Source: Lumbricus rubellus (taxonomy: Eukaryota > Annelida > Clitellata > Crassiclitellata > Lumbricidae). Taken from it: 64,000 bases of DNA. The position numbers were made by a program, and so were the translations under genes. Position 1 is the first letter of the stretch. Every line of letters starts with the position of its first letter. This document shows, piece after piece, positions 36,295-49,000 of this stretch. The DNA lies in assembly GCA_945859605.1 (NCBI GenBank), contig OX243814.1, forward strand, positions 18,810,911-18,874,910, written 5' to 3'. The notes under the pieces were generated by a model. That model was not told the origin of the DNA, did not search any database, and saw only the letters and a program-made list of their open reading frames with translations.

Positions 36295-36549
36295 ACTGCG
36301 ATATCATACAAACGCAATGAGAGTGACAAATTGATTGACAGGTGGTACGCATGCCTGTGCCTTGATTGACAGACCACATGCCAATTTGGAGGGTTGCCAT
36401 TGGGCAGGCTGCATGGCTGATTATAGTACAATCAGAATAAATTACATAATTAATTATGAGGGGCGTGGTTGATATAGTAGCGTCAGTCTCCCCACTACTT
36501 ATCGCCCTACTTACAAAACCCACAAGTGCACACCTTGCCGCAACAGCAA

Positions 36550-36690
36550 TTGTACTGCAGAGCTAGTATGAGTGAAGAATTTGCTCATGCAAGGTCTCTA
36601 TACACAGTAACCGCCTGGTACGGGGATCGAACCCGTAAACTCCGCGTTACACGCCGACCGCTCTAACCTCTCGGCCATCGTGCCTCATAC
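36550..36690 (-). mobile_element. tRNA-derived SINE in TRIM-like intron (unit B)
   Basis: Duplicate of 23955-24098, with the same TGGCCGAGAGG and GGTTCGATCC boxes on the minus strand. Confidence 0.75.
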
Positions 36691-37755
36691 ATTGTATGTA
36701 AGTACATTATTTTATACAAGCATGTATCGATGTAATAGGCTATTGCTAATGTGTATTTTAGGGTTTTTTAGCGTGGTAAATTATTCGCCATTGCATGGGC
36801 TTCAGAGTTGGTCGAAACCGTCAAATAGACTTCGAGTTCACGAAAAGAACTGCCAAATATAAGTCTCATTGCTGAAAAAATTTATAAAGGAGAATTGGAG
36901 TTCATGAAAACAATCTTGCTGAAATCGAAGCTGGATTGATGAGTAATAATTTAATGAAATAGAAGTTATGTAGATGGAAAATAATTTCTGCCGAAATAGA
37001 AACTAGATTGATGAGGTTCGATAATTACTAGGCCTTATTTACTCACCTTTACTTGATGGTTTTGCAGCCTGTGTTATCTGCAATCTCGACATGAACTTAA
37101 TGGGTCTGATCATGCCAAGTTCCACTTTGAATTCGTCAATTCGATTTTCAAAAGCTTTCTTCTCCATTTCTAATCTATCTATTACACGTTGTGCATTGTC
37201 CAGTTCTTGTTTCAAGCGATTGAATTTTACTAGAATGCAATTGTTAAAAGAGATGGTCATTCCATAACTCAATTCCAGTTTTCTTTCTCCATCATGTGAG
37301 ATATTGTCATAGACAACTTTCGTTTCGCCTTCACTATCCACTTCCGTCTGACATGCTGCATTGAATGACAACACCATTATAAGATACCAGTAACTGATTA
37401 AGTCTTTAATTTTACTAGATCAAGGTGCCAATGATTACAGGTACCGGAACATGTTACATGTACCGGTACGGCCATACGTTTGCTAGTGTGCAATGCTGTG
37501 CATGAGTCGAAACATTTAGCCTACCAGTCTCTGCAGTTGAGTTGCTTGCAAAGTACAACTGAAGTTATGTTCCCAAGTAAGTTTAGCAACACTTTCTCGT
37601 GAGCCCAGCAATTATCAAAATTAACCAATTCACTGTAATGTCAAGATAAATGTATTTGCACTGAAAAAAATAACAGTTTACTGCAGTCATGGGGCATGTG
37701 AATTTGTGAATGCGGACCATTGACCATCTGTGCACGCCAATGAGTGAAACATCTC

Positions 37756-38192
37756 GACCACGTCACGCCGCTCCTCCGTGATGTCCTACACTGGCTGCCT
37801 GTTCCTTCTCGCATCGAATTCAAGCTCTGTTTGCTCGTGTTCAAATCGCTTCACGGAGCTGCGCCCGAGTACCTGCGCGATTGCTGCATAGAGACTCATT
37901 CCTCCGCGGCTGGGCTTCGGCTCAGATCATCCGAGAGGTCTGATTTGCGTGTGCGGAGAATGAGATCGTGCTTCGGCGATCGTGCCTTCTCGGTCGCTGG
38001 TCCTCGTTGCTGGAACAGTCTTCCTCTCGCTATCCGATCAGCAGGCTCAGTGGACTCTTTTAAAGCCAGGCTAAAATCACACTTGTTCGCTAGGGCTTAT
38101 CCGGTGTAGCTGGTTTTCTGTAAGGCGCCCTTGTAACGGCATGGCTGTGTTACTGCGCCATATAAATCGTCGTAATTATTATTATTATTATT
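37756..38192 (+). mobile_element. CR1/L2-type LINE 3' end, unit-B specific
   Basis: Encodes HVTPLLRDVLHWLPV, RIEFKLCLLVFKSLHG, AFSVAGPRCWNSLP and KARLKSHLFARAY, the C-terminal thumb/tail region of CR1/L2 reverse transcriptases. It is followed by cgccatataaatcgtcg and an (ATT)n tail. ATCTC flanks both sides (37751-37755, 38193-38197). Unit A has the uninterrupted sequence at about 25140, so insertion followed the duplication. Confidence 0.9.
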
Positions 38193-40056
38193 ATCTCCAA
38201 TAAGCGACCAGACTTGAGTTTAATTAAACTTTTATCTAATCTCTATTCTTAGGTGTAATCTGTGTTGTACAGATGAAGCAGATGCTTTTTAACGATGTGC
38301 TATGTAAATCTCTGAAATGAATGAATAAAGTTGTAAAAACTATCAACAAACCCTGAATAGTTCCAATGATGTTGTAGTTTTCTGTCTTCACAAATTCTTC
38401 CAGGTCGGACGTCTGAAAAGACATTCTGTGTAAATTAGTTTTTATTTCAATGTCCGATTCATGTATCTCCTTGATATCTTCAAATCTTCCTTTTAATTCG
38501 TCGATGGCGCAACTTATGTCACTGGCCGATCCCTTTGTCAACACATTGGCACAAAAGACTTTAAACGATTCTAGGCAAATCAAATCTCCATTACTGTCTT
38601 CAACTTCACGCTCGACTTCTTTCCGTTTCTGCACTTTCAACTGTTCAATGACCTGCTGTACATGGTTAGCATGTTCACTGACAAGCATTATAGTTGCACG
38701 AAGCTGTGAGCGAACTTCAAGTTTCAAGCTTTCCAAGTGTTTACAATACTCTTCCACCTCATGGGTAAGAACTTTTTTCTTTTCAAGAACTTCTGATGTG
38801 CAAATTTCTAAACCAGAAAGGATGTCTTTTATCTCGTTTTTAAAGCCTTCAACTGTTTTTCTAACATCCTGCAGTCTGTGACTTTGATGGCTGTCAAGAC
38901 ATGATATGCAGAGTGGTTCCTTGCAGTCAGAACAATAGAGATTAAGCTCCCTCTCGTGCTTAATGCAATTGCTCCGCGCGACGATCTGTACTTTACCTTT
39001 GAAATCGGCAATTGCAACAACCTGATGGTTTTTGTTCAATATGTTTTTTAAATGATATCTGCTGCATCCCCGACAGAACTTCTTTTGGCAGTCAGTGCAA
39101 TACATCTCCGCCAAAGGAACTTCTGAAACTGACGCTGACTCGCTCTTGTCTTCCATGCAATCCTCACAACGATCAGTTCCTTCAGATGAGCTTGCCATCG
39201 AGGTCATCTGTATTAGCTTTTCCATAAAGCCAGTTTTCTTTAAAGCTGCGTATCCCTCCTCCGGGATAGTGAAATCCGTGCCACACATTGGACAAGGCAT
39301 TTGTTCGCCAGAGATTTTGCTAAACCTGCCTCCAGCCTCTTCCAGGCACTTCAGGCAGAACGTATGAACACACGGTAGGACCACTGGATCCCTGTAAGTT
39401 TTGTTGCAGATACAGCATTCTGCTATTTCTTTCTGTTGTTCTAGGACGACCAATTCGCTCATTGTCATACCAGCCATTGCTCTATCTTGACACCTTCACT
39501 TTCAGCAAACCCTGTCACCAACAGAATGCAGATACTGAAGTGGGGTAATCAATCACGTTGGCATCCACAGTAATTCCACCAGCAATGATGGGGGATATTT
39601 TAAATACTATCAAACACAGTATTTTAGATATCACTGAAATATTTAGTGAAATTTTTATTTATAGTTTGATGCAATGGAAGCACTGGTATTTGTACTTTTA
39701 TTTAACATGTATATACCGATTTTGAGTATTTTGTACTTTAAAAGTTTAAATTATTATAATACTGACATACTTTTGCATAATAGAGTATTTTAAAATTAAA
39801 TAATAACGTAATATTGTAGGTAATAATAGTGTGCTCTACATAAGTCTAGTGGAGGTTTAATTCAGTGCATTAAAGTGCTACACATTAGTTATAGGCAATA
39901 CGGGCAATGTACTATACATTATTAAAGTAAATTCCAAATTAACAAACAATTATAAACTGGAAAGGTTCTGTCTACGGCAACCTCAATCTCTTCCAGTACA
40001 GACCCCATTACATGGTGGATAACTCTTCCGAAGAGCTCTTTATCAAATATGCGCGA

Positions 40057-40230
40057 CATGGGCGGAGTTTGGTTTCCGTTCTTGGGGGGGGGGGGCTAAC
40101 CCCGTGTCTGGGCCTTTTTAGGGAGGGCTAACCTCGAAATAGGATACCATTTTCATGGTAAAAAAGTTGAATCTGGGCCTTCTTGGGGGGGCTTAGCCCC
40201 CCCCCTAACCCCTGATAAACTCCGCCCATG
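40057..40230. mobile_element. 174-bp MITE with CATGGGCGGAGTTT ends
   Basis: Inverted ends CATGGGCGGAGTTTGG and complement AAACTCCGCCCATG, flanked by ATGCGCGA / ATGCCCGA (7 of 8 bases). The interior is built around long G and C runs (ggggggg...cttagcccccccc). Confidence 0.8.
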
Positions 40231-40346
40231 ATGCCCGATCAAAATTTGTTTCATAACTCACTTAGGTTTTTCCCGTGGCTGGGCTGGGCGCGCTGAGCCG
40301 CGCTCCTGAGTAGGGCAGGCATTTTAAGGGGAGCTATAGTCCATAG

Positions 40347-40398
40347 AATGAATGAATGAATGAATGAATGAATGAATGAATGAATGAATGAATGAATA
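40347..40398. repeat. (GAAT)n microsatellite
   Basis: Twelve or so GAAT units following a retroelement-like tail (cgctcctgagtagg...aggggagctata). Confidence 0.9.
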
Positions 40399-41033
40399 GT
40401 GGGAACGAAACTTGCGTGATATGAGCATTTGCTTTTTTGTCCCTCGCGTTCCCACCCACTTTAATTAGAAGCGAAACTCTGCGATATAAACAATCGTCAA
40501 ATACCCCTTTTTCAGATCACGGCAGACCTTGCTTTGATACTTAGACTATCATAAATGCGATTTAAAATTTGAAATTAAATATAAGAACAGGAGACTTAGC
40601 AGAATACACATTTAATCGCGTATTTTTCGTTGAAAAGTCCTGGGAAAATCACGTGATCTCTTTGTCGAGTACATAGGTTGGGCCATCGAGCTTTGTATAT
40701 TCGCTGATTTCAAAAGCTCTTTTGAAGCGCCAATTCTCATAAATCTTTTATTCACCAAAAATGGTAGCACAGTTACAGAAGCAATAATAAAGCAAAGATG
40801 AACAGCATTCTCAGGCCATAGTCCACATTTCATTTTTTTACCCATTTTTTTAATAGGTTGCAGGTTACATTAGCGTACATTTTCTGTGTGACCAAAATTA
40901 ACACGGTTTCTCTGTCACTGAGTCTCTTCTTAAGTCATATAATTATTATGTTCTTCAATAAAAAAAATTTTTTGAAACAATCCAGTTGACAAACCGCAAC
41001 CGGGTATACATAGGCTATAATATTATAGAGTGT

Positions 41034-41388
41034 CATGGGCGGAGTTTGGTTTCCATTCTGGGGAGAGGGGACTAAAAAGTTTACAGTTTGGTTGTGGAGC
41101 GGAGACTTAGTCCAGATCGAGCGGCACCGGAAATTTTCTCGGCTGAAATGTTGATGACCTTTTTTATTCATCGAGTTGAAATCACATAAAAACAATACTA
41201 TTTTTCAATAAAAAAGTTGATGACCTTTTTTAGTCATTCGATTCAAGTTTCGTTCGTGAAAATTTCTTGGAGGGGGGGGGCTACCACGGAAAAAGATACA
41301 ATTTTCATGGTGACACACCTGAATCTGGGCCTTCTTGGAGGGGCTTTAGCCCCCCCCCACCCCTAACCTCTGATAAACTTCGCCCATG
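41034..41388. mobile_element. Second, older CATGGGCGGAGTTT MITE
   Basis: Ends CATGGGCGGAGTTTGG at 41034 and complement AAACTTCGCCCATG ending at 41388. The interior shares ggcccttcttgg..ggggct and aaaagttgatgacc phrases with the elements at 40057 and 61516. No target duplication is left. Confidence 0.7.
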
Positions 41389-43050
41389 CCTACTACCTGC
41401 ATGCACGCCTGTAGATATGACTGCAGTAAGATATTTTACGAAGCATTCTTTCGTGAGACTGCTGTGAACCAGCTGCTGGTAGAATCAGAAAAGTTGCTTA
41501 ATATTATTGATTAAAATCAGCGCTAAACAAATTGACGTGAGAACTATTTTGTCGGCGACCGCATAATCGACGACACTAAGCCGTGCCGCGTCCACGTCTA
41601 AGCAGATTACATATCGCTGTGGAGGATACACACGTGACGCGACGCTACAAAAACCTTCGAGCGCCACTAAGGGCTCAAGTGACAAGAATTGACCAAGTTC
41701 TGCTAACCTTGCCTACTAGTTTGTGAATAACTTAGAATTTTTGGAAAGAACATTCTAAAACGTCTTCATGGAGATCCCGGAGACTTTAAAATTCAATGGC
41801 AGTTCAAAGTCAACAAACCTCTAACTCTTTTCTAGTAGGCTATTTGACTAAGCACCAGAGAAAGCTGAAAGATCGTGGTGCTGAGAAATTCAGGTTATAT
41901 TGATCATAATAATTAAATGTAAACCTATTAGACTATTATGCATTGTTACTAAATCAAATGTCGATGACCATGACGATGACTCAGAGTTGAACCACTGAAT
42001 TCACAATGACGAGAGTTACGGCACAGTATAAATAATTAACAGTACGTCGATTTCGGATCTCGCAGTCGTCAGAATAAGTGACGAGATTTAAAGCCCCACC
42101 CACTGTCATCCGCCATTTTCGCAGCAATAAACTCCATAAGCAAATTACAGTTACTTTCAATTCTATGGTACAAACTACAAATTTCGGTTTCCGGCAGCCG
42201 CCATATTAGTCGGGATTCATTAAAAGAACTGCAATGTACTGCCCGGAAAAAATTTGCTACAAGCTGGAAATAACAAATAATGAAAGATAAGAAAATAATA
42301 TATCCAAAAAGTGAGCCCGAGCCTCTGAGATCTCCTGCTAACTCATTTTATTAGAGAAATTTGAGGGCATTAAATCAATGGCATTTTTACTATACGGCTT
42401 AATCTCGAACCCGGGTTGCATTAAAAGAACTGCAATGTACTACGCGGAAAAAGTCGCAACAGGCTGGAAATAACAAATAATTAAAGTTATAATAATAATA
42501 TATTTTAAAAAATGGTCCCCAGCAACTCAACTCTCACTCTGGGTTATTTTATAAAGAGAATTGTTATGGTGTACTATTAATAGCAATATACGATGCAAAT
42601 GCTGGTCTATTGCTACCAAGATGGAGGCTGACCACGTCACCAAAAAAAGTTGGCAACAGGCAGCCATCCGGGTAGACCTACTGGTAATTATTTATACTGT
42701 GGTTACGGACCTGAAATCCGCCATTTGGACTTTTGTTTACATTTACAGAATTGCGAACGTTAACAATTATTATTATTATTATTAGTCATATAGCTTCCAA
42801 AAGCAGATCTACATTTTCGATTCTTTGTTGTGTCAACCGAAGAACCATTGATTGACATTCCATGCAAATACTTATAGATTCAAGAACTAGATGGCGCATA
42901 CTCTCGGATGACGTCATCGAGTGTGGTCTGACATGATATTTTGTCATGTGGCCGTCTCTTTAATTCGTCGTCGGAGGCGGATCTGTAGCGTAGTCTAGAC
43001 TGGTGATCAAAAATTCTTTCACATTCTTCTTCTTTTTAAAGCTTTTGCAG
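41389..43050. other. Upstream region of the GDI gene
   Basis: No coding exon seen. Probably contains the promoter and one or more 5'-UTR exons: the start-codon exon is preceded by a pyrimidine tract and TTTTGCAG at 43043-43050, which looks like a splice acceptor. No TATA box is evident. Confidence 0.4.
42217..42530. repeat. Direct repeat, two about 115-bp copies
   Basis: cattaaaagaactgcaatgt...gctggaaataacaaataa occurs at 42217 and again at 42419, followed by similar aataatatat phrases; about 85-90% alike by eye. Confidence 0.8.
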
Positions 43051-43061
43051 AAGAGACAGCC

Positions 43062-46000
43062 ATGGAAGAGGTTTACGACGTGATCGTTCTCGGCACAGGT
43101 CTTAAGGTTCGATCCTGTGCCTGCTTTCTTGCCTTTATTTGAGATTATACGATGCAACCGTGTGGACTGATGACGTTCGAATAATTTATGTAAACAAAGC
43201 TGGGGTCCTAGAATCCTTCTGAGGGTTGCGCCTTTAAATGCCTTAAATGGGGTGTTGGGGCGTGGGGTATGGTGCCAGGAATTGGCCAGGAATTTTGCGA
43301 TCGGTCTGGGCCGCCATTGGTTCTTTTTTCAACCGTGATCTGCGGAAAGCTGTTCTTTCGATATCAGTGCATGACTAATAATTAGCCTATGTCTAGAACA
43401 CGGTAGACACATGATTGCGAAAGCACTCGGGCGACGAATTTTTTATATTTTTATTTGAAGTGGTATGAAGACAATACCATTTGTGGCCTAATGCAGATAT
43501 GTCATATGATGGTGCTACCCAAAAAATCAAACAGTAAATGGAATTTCAACTGCTATTGTAGGCCTATAATGAAGACGACCTTTACAGAAATGCAGTTTCT
43601 TGAAGTCATTACTAATGTTGATTAGGAGTTACATGTATGTTTCGTATTATTTACAAGCAACTGTTATATCTAAGCATTTGATATTTCTTCAAATGTTATT
43701 TTCTGTACATTGATTTAATGTTTTTAGTTGTTCTCTTCTTGCTTTGCTCTATGTCTGCAGTTCATGCATCTTTAAAAATTGGTATTTTGTTTTAATCCTG
43801 TGTTTTCAATCTCATCTTTCTTGTTTTTAGTTCATGTTATTAGTTCATGTATCAACAATAGGCGGCAGTTTCATGGCATGTGATGGTGATTGTTAGGAAT
43901 GCATTCTGAGTGGTCTGATGTCCGTGAGTGGGAAGAAAGTGTTGCACATGGATCGCAACAAGTACTATGGAGGAGAAAGTACTTCAATTACGCCCCTCGA
44001 TGAGGTAAATCTTACACAGCATATTGTTTGCTTGTATATAGGTGTATATATATATATAAGGTATATAATTATATATAATGTATTATATCTATGATAATGG
44101 ATATGTGCCACCCTTGTGGACAACCCAAATATCTATATTTATCTTTTTGAATGCTGTTCTTATGATGTAGAGTATGAATTTAAACAGGTGCATTTAAACA
44201 TGTGGCAATTCTTCAGTACATGTTGTCAGTACAGGCTTGAAATGAATAATCATTTACCGTGTCTCATGGATACTTGGCTTGCCATGGATAAGAGCTTCAT
44301 TTTATTTTCGTCTTTAGGGTGGGGGTTGTACTTAGAAGTGCCTTGATCCATATGTACTTGCATACATACGTGTATGTACATGCATGCTTGCATACATAGC
44401 ATATACAATACTTTTGCCATTAGACACTAGTGTGATAGAAGTTACTGATCACATTACAAGTGGTTAGTGGGTGTATTTGTGATTATTCTCAGTTATTCAA
44501 GCATTTCAAGGTGGACAAGACGGTTCCAGCGGACTACGGACGAACGCGCGACTGGAACGTTGACCTGATACCTAAATTCCTTATGGCAAGTGGTAGGTAT
44601 TATAGGCCAGCAATGCAGGAAAGCAGATTTTATAATGAAACTTTTTAAAATCTTACTGATCTTATAACTATGGAAGTACTGGTACTAATATTAATTCTTT
44701 TAGTAATAATTACCTATGCTCTGAAGAGAGTTAATTTATGATTATTATTAACAAATGCTGGTATTTTAATAATTAGCAATAAACTGACAGTAATTGGATT
44801 ATTGTGATGTTGGATTATTGTAATGAGTAACTGATTATTAGAGCTCTTGTTTAATTGCTATTGACACAAGTGGTAATTGATTTTGCACATTTTTAAACAT
44901 ACTGTGAAAGAATTTTTTGGCAAATGACCAGTGCTGTATGAATTGCTATACATTGTTTTGTGGTATCTAGCAATCTTTAACATGCATAACATATGGTATT
45001 CAGTTCGATGCATTGGTTTTTTTGTTGCGATTTTTATGCTGCAGATGGTAATTTTTCTCTAGATTCAATTGAGTTTCTGCACGTTGAAAGCAAGTGGTGC
45101 ATGAACAATTTAATTTAAAGTGAAAGAAATTCTCTAAAATTTATAATGGGCAAGTTATATTTAATCACTGAAGAACTTCTTATTAAACTGTAATTTGTGA
45201 GTTACACGCACATGTGCAAACACGCACATGTGCAAACATGTGCTGATATGTTGATAGTGTATTAAGATGATAGGAATGTTCTTTAATATAATTGCTATCC
45301 ACATTTTGGTGCACACACAAGTCACACATGGTAACGTACATTATCTATAGAGCCAATCAATAGTCAAAATAATGTTATAAAATAGCACACATAATCCTAA
45401 ATCCAATACAGATATGTTCTCATAATGTGGGGCGCGGTGGTCTAGTGGTGGCGTCGTTGCCTTGGAGCCGGAAGGTCCGAGGTTCGAATCCACTCTCAAG
45501 CCGCGTAAGGACCTTGGGCAAGTCCTTCACTCACAATTGCTCAGCGCTTCGGCGTGAAACTCCGATGCAGTGTCCGCTCTGCATCGGGAGCGCCTCTGAG
45601 TAGAGAGAGCTTGAAGGGGCGCTATAACAAGTGCACATACAAAGACCAACTATTATAATGCACTTTGGTTTACATGGCATGGCATTTAAATAAGATAATG
45701 CATCCTCGTTAAAAACGATTTCCTTGTTACATTGTCCACCCTAGGGCAAATTTGATCATGCAGTCTTGGCCTCATGACACAAATTACAGTTTAACAAGAA
45801 GTTTTTCAATGATCATGTATAACTTGCCCATTATAAATGTTTAAGAATATCTTTCATTTTAAAGTAAATTGTTCAGCATATGTCCTTGATCAAGCAGAAT
45901 GTATGCATGGAATTTTGCGATATTGGAAAAAAAATTGTGATATATTTGTCAATTTATGATCACATTTTACAGCAATGAAGACAAAATTTGGCAAATGATT

Positions 46001-49000
46001 TTTCAGTACTTTAAAGTCAAATGAACAGTTAATTTTTAAAGATTTAATTGGTTTATGGGTGTTAAAAGCCACCAGCATTATGAGTAATATTCATTAGAGA
46101 GTCCCAACAATTTTTGTGGGGAAAATCTTCGGTCTCACCAGTCAAAAAGTTTCCTATGAAGATGATAAATGTTTGTGTAAATTTTTGATTTCTTAAAATA
46201 ATTTTTAGGGGTCCCCTAAGGAGCAGCCCCAAGTTTTAAGTTTAGCGTACAATGATATTTGTGTGCATTTATTTAAGATTATGAGGCTCTATCATTCACA
46301 CCACATATATTTAATCGCTTTTGCACAAAATATGATGTGTCCTATGATGTAGTTGCTCCAAAATTTCATGCTGTTTTGTACTCAGACTGGTTTTAGTAGT
46401 TGTGCAATGTTATTTATGTTTATTGACATCTGTTCATTGGCAATAAATACTTATTGAAGTGATTGATTGATCAATTGATTGATTGATTGATTGATTGAGA
46501 TTTTTGACGGAAAGGATTTCATTGTTGAAAATGTTAGCACGATATGTCTTTGTCACAGTGTCAACTGAATAAATGATTTATCTGACTTCTACGATGGGTG
46601 ATGCTGAATTTGTCTAAAGGTGAATTTGTGAAGCTGTTGATTCACACTGGTGTGACACGTTACTTGGAGTTCAAGTCCGTTGAAGGATCGTATGTCTACA
46701 AGGCGAAGAAAATTCACAAGGTTCCTGCGAATGAAAAGGAGGCTCTGACCTCGGGTAACCTTTTTTGATTTCTTATTGACTGTGGGCTGGTTTTCGCACT
46801 TAATTTTTTTTCAACAAATATTCCAAACAGAACAAAAGCTGTGTGAATTTTATTATTATTATTACTATTATCATTATTGCAAAGGATCAGCATTGAGCAG
46901 TGGCCGTCCTTACCCATAGGACAAGCAAGTAAAAACGATCTGTGGAATGAAGAGACCAAAAAGTAGAGGTCACACTGCATAGTGAATAACGATGTAGCAT
47001 TTGACGAAGGTGAATTTTAGACTGAGAAATAGATCTTAATGAAGTGCGTTTTGAAATGGCATCTGGTGTTTTGCGTGTAACGTAGATTTGATGGGAATGA
47101 TGGAGAAGACTCGCTATCGGTCTTTCCTTCAGTTCATCCAGGAATACAACGCGCAGGACTCGAAGACATGGGACGGATTTGATGCCAACACTGCCGCAAT
47201 GAAGGCGTGCTACGAGAAGTTTGGACTTGACCCAGAGACGGCCGACTTTACGGGCCATGCACTGGCTCTCTATCTCAATGACGAGTATGCACCATGGTTT
47301 ATCTTTTTCACTTCTATTCTTACGTTCTTATGTTCTTGAGCCGATTTATTGTCTACAGCTCTGGAAACATTTTCAAACTATCTTCTTAAGGTGCAGCCTT
47401 GTAGATCTGTTAGGTTGCCATGTTGAACATCTATGTGAGATTCTTAAAGCACGCTATATGAATTGCCATGCAGGGGGCGGATAAAGAAATTTTTGAAGGG
47501 ATGGCCGAAAACTTTGGTTTGGGGGCGAAAAAATTTCTTTGGTGTGTTGCCCAAAAATCTGGTAACCGTTTTCAGATTTTTTTGTCTGTCTCCCAAAAAA
47601 CTTATAACAAACCCGTGGCAACTCCGGTTGTTTGAAATCGGATGACCTTTTTTCAGTCATGTGCTGCTTTTTCTCTCTCTCACCTTCCTGTTCCCGCTGC
47701 ATTGTTTGAAAACCTCTTGAAACCTGATTGGGACACGTCTTATGCAAATTTTTTAATGGGGGGGCCATGGCCGGATTGGCTCTCCTGGATCCGCCCCTGT
47801 TGCCATGTACGTGCATTATCTCTCTTGAATCCTGGATATGTGATATTTTTTGCTAATGGAGGTTACTCTTTTAGTTAATTCAGTCCCACACTGTGTTGTT
47901 TGTGTTGATAGTATTTGGTTGCTTTGCATTGCAGCTACCTGGAGAAGCCAGCTTTGGAGACTTTCCAGAGGATTAAGCTGTACAGTGACTCTCTGGCAAG
48001 ATATGGACGATCGCCATATCTCTATCCACTCTACGGACTTGGAGAACTGCCTCAGGGATTTGCTAGGTAAGACACGTAAAGAAATCTTTCCATTATTCAT
48101 AACTTGGTATGGAGACATTTATTGTGTATGAAGCTATTAATTAATTATTGTTGTTTTCATGTGTTTCAAGTGGAACAGGTCTTCAGTGTTTTGCCCATGT
48201 ATTGAGGTGGGTAGTTTCAGTAGGAAAGACTCCTACAAAAGCAGTTTTTTCTTATTTGTTCCAAATTAAAAAAGCAAGTGATGTCATTATTTTATTGTCT
48301 GCTGAAATTTCATCTTTATCAATTAATACAATTTGTCATTCCATTATTTTTTTTATTGTAAAATATATTGTGCTGAGGTACTTCATTCCCCAGCCCCAGG
48401 GGCTTGGATATAAAAAAATGTATAAAGCAATGTATCGTCCATGTCAGGCATGGTCCATTGATCTGACAAATGAGTCTCTAAATGCTTCTGCATTGAAGCT
48501 GCATTATTGTTATTTAAATTATTATTGTTATTATTATTAAGAAAATTTGTAATGCGTGCACAATTACACTGAAATGTGAGTTTGAGACTCAAGCAGGTGA
48601 AGATCCTAACTTATACGAAGCTACAATAATGTTTACCTTGAAATTGATATTACCAGAGAAATGGATTGTTTAGAAGAAGCTGAACATGATGACGGTAGCT
48701 AATGCTGATGATCACAAAATAACAGATGAAGATATTTGTCAGGTCACAAAAGTCGTCAATTTATTTGACTTTCACATTCAGTATGCAAATGTATGGATAG
48801 AAGTATTTTTTATGTTGTTTTATAGTTGTTATTGTTGTGTGTTGTTTAGACTGTGTTGTGTGATAACTGTTGTTGTTATGTGTTTCTTTAGACTGAGTGC
48901 TGTCTATGGTGGCACTTACATGCTGGACAAACCGGTTGATGAGATCGTGATGGACGGTGACAAAGTGGTCGGAGTTCGATCTGGATCAGAGGTTGCTCGC

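Larger units (their letters stand above)
34497..39477 (-). pseudogene. TRIM-like gene copy 2, propeller exon split by a MITE
   Basis: Minus-strand exons 39477-38352, 37355-37047 and 36082-34497, with phases 1 and 1 and GT/AG ends. Exon 1 is open: RING from Cys21/Cys24 (CCICNKTY...CVHTFCLKCL...CPMC), B-box 1 at about 104-150, B-box 2 at about 165-205, coiled coil to about 300 and beyond. Exon 2 continues the coiled coil. Exon 3 is the propeller-like region (ITSLTVLDDELFLGCF, YLAVDELGNVLVGDRGNNRI). A 598-bp MITE plus 8-bp duplication sits in exon 3 at 35001-35606. Leaving out those 606 bases the three exons total 805 codons in one frame, so the insertion is the only lesion I see. As it stands the protein would end inside the element and lose about two thirds of the propeller; a RING/B-box/coiled-coil product could still be made. 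Confidence 0.82.
29845..40985. repeat. Segmental duplication unit B
   Basis: Tandem partner of unit A (about 20975-29330), lengthened by insertions that A lacks: a retroelement fragment (29983-30674), SINEs, a Helitron (32640-33210), the MITE at 35001-35598 and the LINE tail at 37756-38192. Stretches 30740-32030 and 33211-34490 hold no genes; the first is duplicated sequence plus an (AATAC)n run near 31610. Confidence 0.85.

Noticed and set aside
37744..38109. Small host gene with open 121-residue frame
   Set aside because: Sequence is the C-terminal end of a CR1/L2-type reverse transcriptase with an (ATT)n tail and an empty site in unit A.
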